64,000 nt of DNA. Origin: Vannielia litorea (GTDB lineage Bacteria > Pseudomonadota > Alphaproteobacteria > Rhodobacterales > Rhodobacteraceae). Numbering within the stretch: position 1 is the first letter of the stretch; each line of letters opens with the position of its first letter. Below are positions 52,622 through 60,276 of the stretch, in pieces. The notes under the pieces were generated by a model that was not told the origin of the DNA, searched no databases, and worked only from the letters and a program-made list of their open reading frames with translations. Location: NCBI RefSeq assembly GCF_019801175.1, contig NZ_JAHVJR010000002.1:124001-188000 (forward strand), given 5' to 3'. Made by a program: the position numbers and the translations under genes.

Positions 52622-53185
52622 ATGCGTCTGACCAACGGTATGCGCATGTCGGTGTCTGACCATTCCCTTGCCCTCGCCGCCGCTGGCGGTGACAGGGAGG
52701 CCTTCGCCTCGCTGCTGGCACGGCATTACGACAGGCTTTTCGCCTTCGCTTTTCGGCTGACCGCGGCCCGTGCGGAAGCGGAAGATCTGACGCAGGACAT
52801 CTGCCTTGCTCTGCCCGCCAAGCTGGCCAGATACGAGGGCCGGGCAGCCTTTACCACCTGGCTCTACCGGGTGGCGGTGAACGCGGCCCATGACCGGCGG
52901 CGGCGCGCGGCAACGCAGGCCCGGGCCGCCGAGGAATGGGGTGACTGGGAGCAGGCACGACAGGCCGAGATGGCCGAAACCGCCGAGGCGGTGGACTGGC
53001 TCACCGCCACCCTGCGCGCCCTGCCGCCAGAGCTGCGCGACACCTGCGCGCTCGTGCTCGGTGAAGAGATGACACAATCCCAGGCCGGAGAGGTGCTGGG
53101 CGTAAGCGAGGGCACAATCGCCTGGCGCATGTCGGAGGTCAAAAAGCGCCTCCGCGCCGTGGCAACCGAGGAAAGAGCGTCATGA
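52622..53185 (+). CDS. ECF-family RNA polymerase sigma factor
   Basis: This protein of about 187 residues has sigma region 2 (YDRLFAFAFRLT...EAEDLTQDICLAL...FTTWLYRVAVNAAHDRRRR) and region 4 (LRALPPELRDTCALVLGEEMTQSQAGEVLGVSEGTIAWRMSEVKKRL) joined by a short acidic linker. It has no extra C-terminal domain. The gene is coupled to a membrane VWA protein by a 4-bp ATGA overlap; that protein is the likely regulator. The start is uncertain: ATG 52622, 52640 or 52646, all without a strong ribosome-binding site. Confidence 0.9.
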   Translation: MRLTNGMRMSVSDHSLALAAAGGDREAFASLLARHYDRLFAFAFRLTAARAEAEDLTQDICLALPAKLARYEGRAAFTTWLYRVAVNAAHDRRRRAATQARAAEEWGDWEQARQAEMAETAEAVDWLTATLRALPPELRDTCALVLGEEMTQSQAGEVLGVSEGTIAWRMSEVKKRLRAVATEERAS

Positions 53186-55314
53186 CCGACGAGTTCGAAA
53201 AGCTGAAAGCGGCGATGCGCGCCGCCCCTCCCGCCCCTGACCCGGAGGCGAAGGCCCGCGCGACGGCCCTTGCCATGCAGGCCTTCGAAGACCAGCACGA
53301 GGAAAATGCGGCATTGCGCCAAGGATCCGCAGCCGAGGCCCGTCCCACTCCTGAAAGACCCCGACAGGCGGGGCTGATGCAAGGAGTCAGAGAGATGTTT
53401 TCGAAGCTGAGCACCAAGGCCGGGCTGGCCGCCACTACGGGGATCGTTGCCGCCGGGCTGGCGGCCGTTGTGATTATCCCGCAGATCAATGAGGGCGGCG
53501 CACCCGAGATCGTGACGGTTAGCGAGGGCCCGACCGATCCGTCTGCTGAGCCGAAGGTTCGTGAACAGGCCGAGTCCGCCCCGGGACAGCAGGTGGCCCG
53601 TCAGGAAGTGGCTGCCGCAGATGAGGCGCGCGCCGACGATGGCGCCGCTGGCGGAGCTGCCGCTACCGAAGCCGTCGAAGCGCTGACCGAAAGCGAGGCA
53701 CCTATGGAAGCGGACGCGATGGCCGATGTCGCCGCCGAGCCGGCACCCGCGCCTTCGGTCGCACCGCGCACGGCAACTGTCGCGCGCAAGCGCTCCGCCA
53801 CCGCAGGCGCCGCCAAAGACGGCACCCTCGGTCGCATCGCCGGAACCTTCGCGCCGCCGAGGCCAGATGAGGGCACGGTTGCCCACCCGGCACCCGATAC
53901 CGAGGCGTACCCGGAGGCCGAGAGCAATCCTGTGAAAGTGGCCTCCGAGGAGCCGGTCTCGACCTTTTCCATCGATGTGGACACGGCCAGCTACTCGGTG
54001 GTGCGCTCCTCGCTCAACGCTGGGCAGATGCCGCCCGCCGATGCGGTGCGGGTGGAGGAAATGGTCAACTATTTCCCCTATGCCTACGCTGCTCCAGAGG
54101 CGGATGATCCTGCGCCGTTCAAGCCCACCGTTGTGGTTTCGGAGACCCCATGGAACCCGGATACCCAGCTTGTTACGGTGGCCATTCAGGGCGAGATGCC
54201 GGTTGTCGAAGATCGCCCGCCGTTGAACCTTGTGTTCCTTGTGGACTCGTCTGGGTCGATGTCGGACGCAAACAAGCTGCCCCTGCTCAAGCAGTCACTC
54301 CGGTTGATGCTGCCCGAATTGCGCCCCGAGGATCAGGTGGCCATCGTGGCCTATGCAGGCTCGTCCGGACTGGTCCTGCCCCCGACGCCAGCCGGGGACC
54401 GCGCCAAGATCCTTGCTGCGCTCGACAACATTGGCGCGGGCGGTTCCACCGCCGGAGCGGCCGGGCTGGAACAAGCTTATGCAGTGGCTGAGGAGATGAC
54501 CGAAGAGGGCGAAATCTCTCGCGTTCTGCTGGCCACTGATGGCGACTTCAACGTGGGCTTCTCCTCGCCCGATGAGATGAAGGACTTCATCGAAGAGAAG
54601 CGCGAGAGCGGCACTTTCCTCTCCGTTCTTGGCTTCGGGCGGGGCAACCTGAACGATGCGTTGATGCAGTCGCTGGCACAGAACGGCAATGGACAGGCCG
54701 CCTATATCGACACGCTGAACGAGGCGCGCAAGGTGCTGGTCGATCAGCTCACTGGTGCGCTCTTTCCGATCGCATCTGACGTGAAGATCCAGGTGGAATT
54801 CAACCCTGCCGAGGTCGCCGAGTACCGGCTGATCGGCTATGAAACCCGCGCCCTGAAACGTGAGGACTTCAACAACGACAGGGTAGATGCGGGCGAGATC
54901 GGCGCAGGCCACTCGGTTACGGCTATCTACGAGGTGACACACGTGGGTTCGCCCGCCGTGCTGAACGACCCTCTGCGCTATGGCTCGGCCGATGCCTCCG
55001 TTGCTCCTGCGCAGGGCGAGCAGGATAACCCTGAGTTGGCCTTCCTGCGGATGCGCTGGAAGGAGCCGGGGAAGAGTGAGAGCGAATTGCTGGAGTTACC
55101 GATCACCGAGGGCATGGGCGATGCCACCAGTGAGACCCGCTTCGCCGCTGCCATTGCCGGGTTCGGCCAACTGTTGAAAGGCTCCGATTACCTTGGAGAC
55201 TGGAGCTACGCAGAGGCCATCGAACTGGCCAATGGGGCCAAGGGAGAGGACGAGTTTGGCTACCGCGCGGAGGCGGTTAATCTGATGCGCCTTGCCGAGA
55301 GCCTCTCCCGCTGA
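53182..55314 (+). CDS. Membrane-anchored VWA-domain protein (YfbK-like), candidate anti-sigma/sensor
   Basis: This 710-residue protein starts with a helical cytoplasmic segment of about 79 residues (TDEFEKLKAAMRAAPPAPDPEAKARA) and one membrane helix (about 80-100). A disordered Ala/Glu/Pro-rich linker leads to a YfbK-type N-terminal motif (VSTFSIDVDTASYSVVRSSLN), then a VWA domain with intact MIDAS DSSGSMS (355-360), and a C-terminal domain ending in YLGDWSYAEAIELA. It overlaps the ECF sigma gene by ATGA. The topology matches single-pass anti-sigma factors, though no zinc HxxxCxxC motif is present. A hairpin follows at 55399-55424. Confidence 0.9.
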   Translation: MTDEFEKLKAAMRAAPPAPDPEAKARATALAMQAFEDQHEENAALRQGSAAEARPTPERPRQAGLMQGVREMFSKLSTKAGLAATTGIVAAGLAAVVIIPQINEGGAPEIVTVSEGPTDPSAEPKVREQAESAPGQQVARQEVAAADEARADDGAAGGAAATEAVEALTESEAPMEADAMADVAAEPAPAPSVAPRTATVARKRSATAGAAKDGTLGRIAGTFAPPRPDEGTVAHPAPDTEAYPEAESNPVKVASEEPVSTFSIDVDTASYSVVRSSLNAGQMPPADAVRVEEMVNYFPYAYAAPEADDPAPFKPTVVVSETPWNPDTQLVTVAIQGEMPVVEDRPPLNLVFLVDSSGSMSDANKLPLLKQSLRLMLPELRPEDQVAIVAYAGSSGLVLPPTPAGDRAKILAALDNIGAGGSTAGAAGLEQAYAVAEEMTEEGEISRVLLATDGDFNVGFSSPDEMKDFIEEKRESGTFLSVLGFGRGNLNDALMQSLAQNGNGQAAYIDTLNEARKVLVDQLTGALFPIASDVKIQVEFNPAEVAEYRLIGYETRALKREDFNNDRVDAGEIGAGHSVTAIYEVTHVGSPAVLNDPLRYGSADASVAPAQGEQDNPELAFLRMRWKEPGKSESELLELPITEGMGDATSETRFAAAIAGFGQLLKGSDYLGDWSYAEAIELANGAKGEDEFGYRAEAVNLMRLAESLSR

Positions 55315-55398
55315 ATTCCGCACTGTCGCGGTTCGGCCGAGTGGCGCTGGTGCAGGCCGTCAGCCAGCCGAGCAGAGCCTGAGTTTCCGCAAGTCAAC

Positions 55399-55424
55399 GG
55401 CCCCGGCATGTCCCTGCCGGGGCC
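55399..55424 (+). terminator. Strong GC-rich hairpin after the VWA gene
   Basis: GGCCCCGGCA at 55399-55408 pairs perfectly with TGCCGGGGCC at 55415-55424 over a 6-nt loop. It lies 85 bp after the VWA stop. The downstream sequence is only mildly T-rich, so it may terminate weakly or protect the 3' end. Confidence 0.65.
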
Positions 55425-55460
55425 ACTTCTGTGCGATCTATCCATCGCTACATCTGTGGG

Positions 55461-55489
55461 TTGACTCGAAACAAATCGGGTTGCTAGGT
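55461..55489 (+). promoter_or_regulatory. Candidate sigma-70-type promoter for a structured RNA
   Basis: TTGACT at 55461-55466 and CTAGGT at 55484-55489 are separated by 17 bp. A start 7 nt beyond the -10 would fall at 55496, exactly the first base of a perfect 10-bp closing stem (55496-55505 with 55548-55557). No protein gene follows on this strand. Confidence 0.4.
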
Positions 55490-55557
55490 TTCGTATGCCG
55501 AAGCGGCCATTCCCCAACATCAGGTGGGGGAGCAACCCAGGCAGGCACGCTTCGGCA
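55478..55557. ncRNA. Structured element with interleaved stems, candidate small RNA
   Basis: In the gap between two convergent genes, TGCCGAAGCG (55496-55505) pairs perfectly with CGCTTCGGCA (55548-55557). Inside it CCCCA (55512-55516) pairs with TGGGG (55525-55529). In addition GGGTTGCT (55478-55485) is the exact complement of AGCAACCC (55531-55538), interleaved with the first stem as a pseudoknot or alternative fold. This is more pairing than chance suggests for 80 nt. The strand is undecided because stems are symmetric; the plus strand has a candidate promoter. It does not match tRNA, tmRNA or the signal-recognition-particle core. Confidence 0.45.
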
Positions 55558-55578
55558 CGACACCCCAAAATCTTGAAT

Positions 55579-56751
55579 CTATCCGAGGTATTGCAGCGCG
55601 TGTTGCCCCGCCCAGCGCCCCGTTGCGAGGCAAGCGGTTAGCAAATAGCCACCTGTAGGGGCCTCCCAATCGAGCATTTCACCGGCGACGAAGACGCCCG
55701 GCCTTGCCCGCAGCATCAGCCCGTCATCCGCCGCCGCGCGGGTTACGCCTCCGGCGACCGAAATCGCTTCATCGAGCGGGCGTGGGCCATTGTGGCGAAT
55801 GGGCAGGGCCTTGAGCAGTGTTGCCAAGGCCGCGCCTTCCGGCAGAGGACGCCCGAATTCCATAATCAAAGCCCGCGTCACAGGACTCAGACCGAGGCGT
55901 TTGCGCAGGCGGTTGCCGATGCTCTCCTTTCCACCTTTAGCCAGCTGTGCGGCGACATACTCGGCGGTCATGTCTGGCAGCAGATCGAGCAAAAGCGGCG
56001 CACCATCACGCATTGCGGCTGACACCTCGTAGATCCCGCCGCCTTCGAGCCCACGCTCCGATATGACGAACTCTCCGTGGCTCTGCGATGCTCCGGCTGT
56101 CAGCCGCGCTCCCTTCACCGGGCTACCAAAATGCGGCGTCATGTGGGGCGACCATGTTACTTCGAAACCCATGTTCGCTGGCCGATACGGCGCCACCTCA
56201 ATGCCCTCGGCTGCCAGCAACTCTGCCCATGCGCCGTCCGAGCCAAGTCTTGACCAGCTCGCTCCGCCCAGTGCGAGAATCGTTACTCCGGGCTTTACGC
56301 GCTGCATGCCCTCCGTCGTGTCGAAAAGCGCTGCCCGGTCCTCCCATCCACACCAGCGCCAACGGGTCCGCACCTCTACGCGCGAGAGACGCCCCATCCA
56401 AGCACGTAGCAGCGGCGACGCCTTCATCGCTCTGGGAAAAACACGCCCAGTCGAGCCCACGAAGGTCGGCTGCCCCAGCCCCTCTGCCCATGCACGCACG
56501 TCCGCTGGTCCAAAAGCCTTGAGCATCGGTACAAGCCAGTCTGTTCCATAGGCCGCCCCAAAGCCCTCTTCCTCCTGGGTCAGGTTCAGTCCCGACTTGC
56601 CAGCCATAAGCAGCTTGCGGCCGACCGAGGGTTTGGCCTCTGCCAGCAGCACGCTTTTGCCAGCCGCAACCAGAACTTCTGCCGCCGCCAGCCCGGCAGG
56701 GCCGCCTCCGATCACCAATGCATCCGTTGTCACGCCAGCCTCCCGGCCCAT
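55579..56751 (-). CDS. HI0933/TIGR03862-type NAD(P)/FAD-dependent flavoprotein
   Basis: The 390-residue flavoprotein begins with the FAD motif ALVIGGGPAGLAAAEVL and has the family segment VGRKLLMAGKSGLNLTQ. Other matches are GSTGRVFPRAMKASPLL, LALGGASWSRLGSDG and the C-terminal GVFVAGEMLDWEAPTGGYLLTACLATGRWAG. The HI0933-like family is widespread but its substrate is unknown. ATG 56751 is used; a GTG at 56733 is possible. It is divergent from the HNH gene with only 9 bp between starts, so the promoters must overlap the coding ends. Confidence 0.92.
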   Translation of the reverse strand: MGREAGVTTDALVIGGGPAGLAAAEVLVAAGKSVLLAEAKPSVGRKLLMAGKSGLNLTQEEEGFGAAYGTDWLVPMLKAFGPADVRAWAEGLGQPTFVGSTGRVFPRAMKASPLLRAWMGRLSRVEVRTRWRWCGWEDRAALFDTTEGMQRVKPGVTILALGGASWSRLGSDGAWAELLAAEGIEVAPYRPANMGFEVTWSPHMTPHFGSPVKGARLTAGASQSHGEFVISERGLEGGGIYEVSAAMRDGAPLLLDLLPDMTAEYVAAQLAKGGKESIGNRLRKRLGLSPVTRALIMEFGRPLPEGAALATLLKALPIRHNGPRPLDEAISVAGGVTRAAADDGLMLRARPGVFVAGEMLDWEAPTGGYLLTACLATGRWAGQHALQYLG

Positions 56752-56760
56752 CTATGCCTC

Positions 56761-57060
56761 ATGGACGATACACCGCCCATCTGCCCACTGTGCCACCGGC
56801 CAATCCCGCCTGGCGTGCCGCAGAGCCGCCACCACCTGATCCCGCGTCTGCGGGGCGCGAAGGGCGGTGAAACGGTTCTGCTCCACCACATTTGCCACAA
56901 GGAAATCCACGCCACGCTGACCGAGACAGAGCTCGCTCGCGACTATGCAACACCTGAGGCCTTGCGCGCCCATCCGCGTCTAGCCGCTTTCGTCACATGG
57001 GTGGCCAAACGCCCACCTGAGTTCAACCCTAAGACGGCAGGTCCGCGTCGGCGGGGATGA
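56761..57060 (+). CDS. Small HNH-type zinc-binding protein
   Basis: This 99-residue protein has a CPLCxR zinc knuckle (residues 8-13), an SRHHLIPRLRG segment with the HH pair and HHICHKEIHATL, in the order expected for HNH nucleases with structural Cys and metal-binding His. The family includes nicking enzymes and non-nuclease proteins. It is alone, without a methylase or mobile element. Its last 32 bp overlap the convergent crotonase-fold gene. Confidence 0.8.
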   Translation: MDDTPPICPLCHRPIPPGVPQSRHHLIPRLRGAKGGETVLLHHICHKEIHATLTETELARDYATPEALRAHPRLAAFVTWVAKRPPEFNPKTAGPRRRG

Positions 57061-57682
57061 CGCCGGGCACCGTCACGCCCCGGCACATCGCCTTGATGCC
57101 TGCACGCGTCTTGGACTCGGCCGCGATGGCCGCCTCGCAGAGCGCCGCAGCTTCGCCAATCAGCGACTCGGGCTCGACCAGCCGATCCACCAACCCCCAA
57201 GCCACGGCCTCATCCGCCGCGACTTTTTGCGCCGCCAGCAAAATCATCCGCGCCCGACCCCGGCCCACCAGCGCAGTCAGTCGTGCCGGATCGGACGGTT
57301 GGGGCAGATAACCGAGTTGCATGACAGGATAGAAGAATTTCGCCCCCGGCACTGCGATCCTCAGATCGCAGGCCAACACCATGCCAAAGGCGCCGCCCGC
57401 CAGTGTTCCGTTCAGAGCAGCCACCGTCAGCGCGTCGCTTTCAGCCACGGCATGGGAGAGACGCTCCCAGAGCGGAGAAGTTGCCAGCCCCGCCTTGGCC
57501 TCGTCCAGATCGGCTCCGGCGGAGAAGACCTTGCCTTCGCCAGTGATCATGAGGGCGCCGCTCGGCGCGTCCTCCACGGCCTCGATCAGCGCTTCGAGCA
57601 TTTCCGAGGTCAGAGAGTTGGCCTTGTCGGGGCGGGCGATGGTGATCGTCCGCAGCCCGCCTTTATCAGAGACGCGGATCAT
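57029..57682 (-). CDS. Crotonase-fold (enoyl-CoA hydratase/isomerase family) protein, catalytic Glu residues missing
   Basis: The 217-residue protein has the crotonase fold: RPDKANSLTSEML, GKVFSAGADLDE, and the oxyanion-hole segment LAGGAFGMVLACDLRIA. The two Glu residues used by classical enoyl-CoA hydratase appear lost: the GGGCE position reads GGAFG and the PE of the second site reads YPVMQ. It is therefore probably not a standard hydratase. It starts on ATGA overlapping the upstream SDR stop, and its 3' end overlaps the HNH gene by 32 bp. Confidence 0.86.
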   Translation of the reverse strand: MIRVSDKGGLRTITIARPDKANSLTSEMLEALIEAVEDAPSGALMITGEGKVFSAGADLDEAKAGLATSPLWERLSHAVAESDALTVAALNGTLAGGAFGMVLACDLRIAVPGAKFFYPVMQLGYLPQPSDPARLTALVGRGRARMILLAAQKVAADEAVAWGLVDRLVEPESLIGEAAALCEAAIAAESKTRAGIKAMCRGVTVPGVIPADADLPS

Positions 57683-58431
57683 AACAGCCCCACCTTGCGG
57701 CGAATCTCCTGGTCGCGCAGCGACACCTCCGCGCCTTTGAAGTCATCAGCTTCCGCCGTACACATCCAGAGCAGCGCTTTAGCCGGCCAATCTGGGGCGA
57801 TATGGTCGGACCAATCGAGCTGGCTCACCGGATTGATACCGCTTGCCTTGATGTCGCGCTGCATCTGCGTGGCCACAGTGCCCGGAGAGAGCGAGATCGC
57901 ACGAATGCCCTGCGTGCCGTTTTCCTTGTCCACCATCCGGGTCAGCATGAGCGCACCGGCCTTGGAGGAGCAGTAGGCCGACCATGCCTCCACCGGGCCA
58001 TGCGCCGCGCCCGAGCCCACGGTCAGGATGGTGCCGCCGCCCTGCTCCAGCATCACCGGCAAGGCCGCACGCATACCGTTGAAGACGCCCTTCAGGTTTA
58101 CGTCGATCACTTGCCCCCATGCATCTGGATCGGCTTCAGCCAGATGCGCGATCGGCTCCAGCATGCCCGCGTTGTTCACCAACACGTCGAGCCGCCCGAA
58201 GGCCTCGACCGTGGCTGCCACCGCGGCCTCCATCTCCCAGAATCGGCTCACATCGCAGGGGATTGCGAGCGCGACCTCGGCGCCCAGTTCCCCTGCTAGA
58301 TCAGCCACGGCTTCCTCGCTCCGGGCCAGAAGTGCCACCTTTGCGCCAGCACCTGCAAAGGCACGCGCAGCCTCCGCCCCGATCCCCCGGCTTGCCCCGG
58401 TGATCATCACTACTTTGCCGCTCATCTCCAT
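57679..58431 (-). CDS. Short-chain dehydrogenase/reductase, catalytic residues intact
   Basis: The 250-residue classical SDR has TGASRGIG at the cofactor site, LVNNAGM, the catalytic Ser in LTVGSGAAHG and YCSSK (Tyr-x3-Lys), and the SPGTVATQMQ loop. It oxidises or reduces a carbonyl/alcohol with NAD(P)(H). It is translationally coupled (ATGA) to the crotonase-fold protein, suggesting both act on the same CoA thioester or a related intermediate. The substrate is unknown. Confidence 0.93.
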   Translation of the reverse strand: MEMSGKVVMITGASRGIGAEAARAFAGAGAKVALLARSEEAVADLAGELGAEVALAIPCDVSRFWEMEAAVAATVEAFGRLDVLVNNAGMLEPIAHLAEADPDAWGQVIDVNLKGVFNGMRAALPVMLEQGGGTILTVGSGAAHGPVEAWSAYCSSKAGALMLTRMVDKENGTQGIRAISLSPGTVATQMQRDIKASGINPVSQLDWSDHIAPDWPAKALLWMCTAEADDFKGAEVSLRDQEIRRKVGLL

Positions 58432-58576
58432 GGCGCACCCTCCTTATGAGTTTCGTTCCAGAGATAACGGAAAGGTGCCTTTCGTCCACCCGGTTCGGTC
58501 TTTCCTGCCCTTGACCCCGCCCGCGCCCCACGGGAGGATGCCGCCACTTCATTTCTGCCCGAAAGGACATTCTCCG

Positions 58577-60079
58577 ATGAAACCATTCCTCCGCCTGTCC
58601 GCTGCGGCCGCCGCACTTTGCGCCGCCAGCCCCGCCGCATGGTCGCTCACCGCCGAAGAGGCCTGGGAAGCCTGGGTCGGTATGGCCGCCGAGTATGGCG
58701 AACAGGTGACCGCTGCGAACACATCCATGTCGGGGGGTGTGCTCACCGCTTCCGACGTTGCCGTCTCGATGGAGATGGAGGAGATGACCATTTCCGGCAC
58801 CCTTGGCGATGTGACCATGACCGAAAACGGTGATGGCACCGTTGCCATCGCGATCCCGCCCGAGTTTCAGTTGATGATGTCTGTGGCGCCGGAGTACGGC
58901 GAGAAGGTCGAGCTGAACATCAATTTTGCGATGGACGACCTCGATATGTCGGCCACAGACGCCGATGACGGCGTGGCGTTCACCTATGCCGCGCCTTCGA
59001 TGACCTTCGGGATCAGTGACATGAAGGTGGACGGTGAAGCGGTCCCGCTCACCTTCACCGGCACAATCGGCAACTCGGCTGGCACCTACACCAAGGCTGG
59101 TGAGGGCATTGCGTCGCAGTTCACCGCCGAGACCCTTCAAATCGACTTCGAGGGCCGTGATCCTGAGGGCGGCGGCAGTGGCAAGGGCTCGATCACCATG
59201 GCCGACATCGCCTCCAGCTCGACTGGTCAGGGCCAAATGTTCTTCATGGACCCCGAGCAGCTTCCAGCAATGCTGAAGGCTGGCGCGTCAATGCAGGGCA
59301 GCACCACCGTCGGGGCCACCACCTTTGCGGTGGAGGGTGTCGATGGCAGCGATAATTTTGCGGTTTCCGGGAAGATGGACGGCGGCTCCGGCTCGGTCAC
59401 GCTGAACGCCGAGCAGGTGCTCTACGCGGTCAACTACACCGGTTTCGATGTCACCATGTCCGGCTCGGATATTCCGCTGCCGGAAGTTTCCCTCGGCATG
59501 GGGGAAACCTCGTTCAACGTGATTTTCCCGCTGGCCCAATCCACCGAGCCCAAGCCCTATGTGCTCGCCGTCGGTCTGAACGATGTGACTATCGCTGACG
59601 GCATCTGGAACATGTTCGACCCGGGCACCGTGCTGCCGCGCGATCCGGCCACGCTTACCTTCAACCTTGCGGGCACCGGCAACTGGCTGATCGACATTCT
59701 CGACGAAGAGGCGCTGGCCAACCCGCAGGGCATGCCAGGTGAGCTGCACTCGCTGAACATCTCGGACGTGAAGCTAAACGTCGCCGGTGCGGAGCTGACT
59801 GCCGACGGCACCTTCACCTTCGACAACTCCGACCTGATGACCTTCGGCGGCATGCCCGCCCCCGATGGCACGCTGCGCGCCCGCCTCTCGGGTGCCAACG
59901 GGCTGCTGGACAACCTCGTGACCATGGGCTTCGTGCCGGCTGATCAGGCCAATGGCGTCAAGATGATGTCGGGCATGTTCTTTCGCCCCGGTGATGGGCC
60001 GGATGTGCTGACCACCGAGATCGGCGTCTCCCCTGACGGCACAGTTTCGGCCAACGGCATCCCGATCCCCCTCCAGTAG
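58577..60079 (+). CDS. DUF2125-type exported protein
   Basis: The 500-residue exported protein has a signal peptide (MKPFLRLSAAAAALCAASPAAWS) and a long acidic beta-rich body with many Met, Gly and Thr and repeated strands (GTLGDVTMTENGDGTVAI, FNVIFPLAQ). This fits the DUF2125 family of Rhodobacterales, which resembles lipid-transfer or tubular beta-groove proteins. The function is unknown. The start at 58577 follows GAAAGGAC. A strong terminator follows the stop, so it is monocistronic. Confidence 0.85.
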   Translation: MKPFLRLSAAAAALCAASPAAWSLTAEEAWEAWVGMAAEYGEQVTAANTSMSGGVLTASDVAVSMEMEEMTISGTLGDVTMTENGDGTVAIAIPPEFQLMMSVAPEYGEKVELNINFAMDDLDMSATDADDGVAFTYAAPSMTFGISDMKVDGEAVPLTFTGTIGNSAGTYTKAGEGIASQFTAETLQIDFEGRDPEGGGSGKGSITMADIASSSTGQGQMFFMDPEQLPAMLKAGASMQGSTTVGATTFAVEGVDGSDNFAVSGKMDGGSGSVTLNAEQVLYAVNYTGFDVTMSGSDIPLPEVSLGMGETSFNVIFPLAQSTEPKPYVLAVGLNDVTIADGIWNMFDPGTVLPRDPATLTFNLAGTGNWLIDILDEEALANPQGMPGELHSLNISDVKLNVAGAELTADGTFTFDNSDLMTFGGMPAPDGTLRARLSGANGLLDNLVTMGFVPADQANGVKMMSGMFFRPGDGPDVLTTEIGVSPDGTVSANGIPIPLQ

Positions 60080-60104
60080 GCGGGGCATCGAGGTTAGTAC
60101 AATG

Positions 60105-60135
60105 CCCCCGCTGCGCACTACGCGGCGGGGGTTTT
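60105..60135 (+). terminator. Intrinsic terminator after the DUF2125 gene
   Basis: CCCCCGCTGCG at 60105-60115 pairs with CGCGGCGGGGG at 60121-60131 (one T-G wobble) over a CACTA loop and is followed by TTTT. It is a classical Rho-independent terminator 25 bp after the stop. Confidence 0.95.
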
Positions 60136-60276
60136 CTGTTCCGCTCAGATGCTCACCAACGGTGCTCCAGCGGATTGACTTGGCGCGTAGCCTCGGCGGT
60201 TTTCATCCCTCCGGGCTTGCACCGCGCCCACCCGGAAGCTAGCTCAGATCGGCAGAGCCATGCCGGAAGGACAGAA

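Noticed and set aside
55496..55557. Signal-recognition-particle RNA
   Set aside because: A TCAGG and a GGCAG flank a small stem, loosely like SRP domain IV, but the GGAA tetraloop core and the length do not match, so I did not name it as ffs.
55260..55576. Short frames on both strands across the VWA/flavoprotein gap
   Set aside because: Neither has a good start or a domain. The region is better explained by hairpins and a structured RNA, though a decayed gene cannot be fully excluded.
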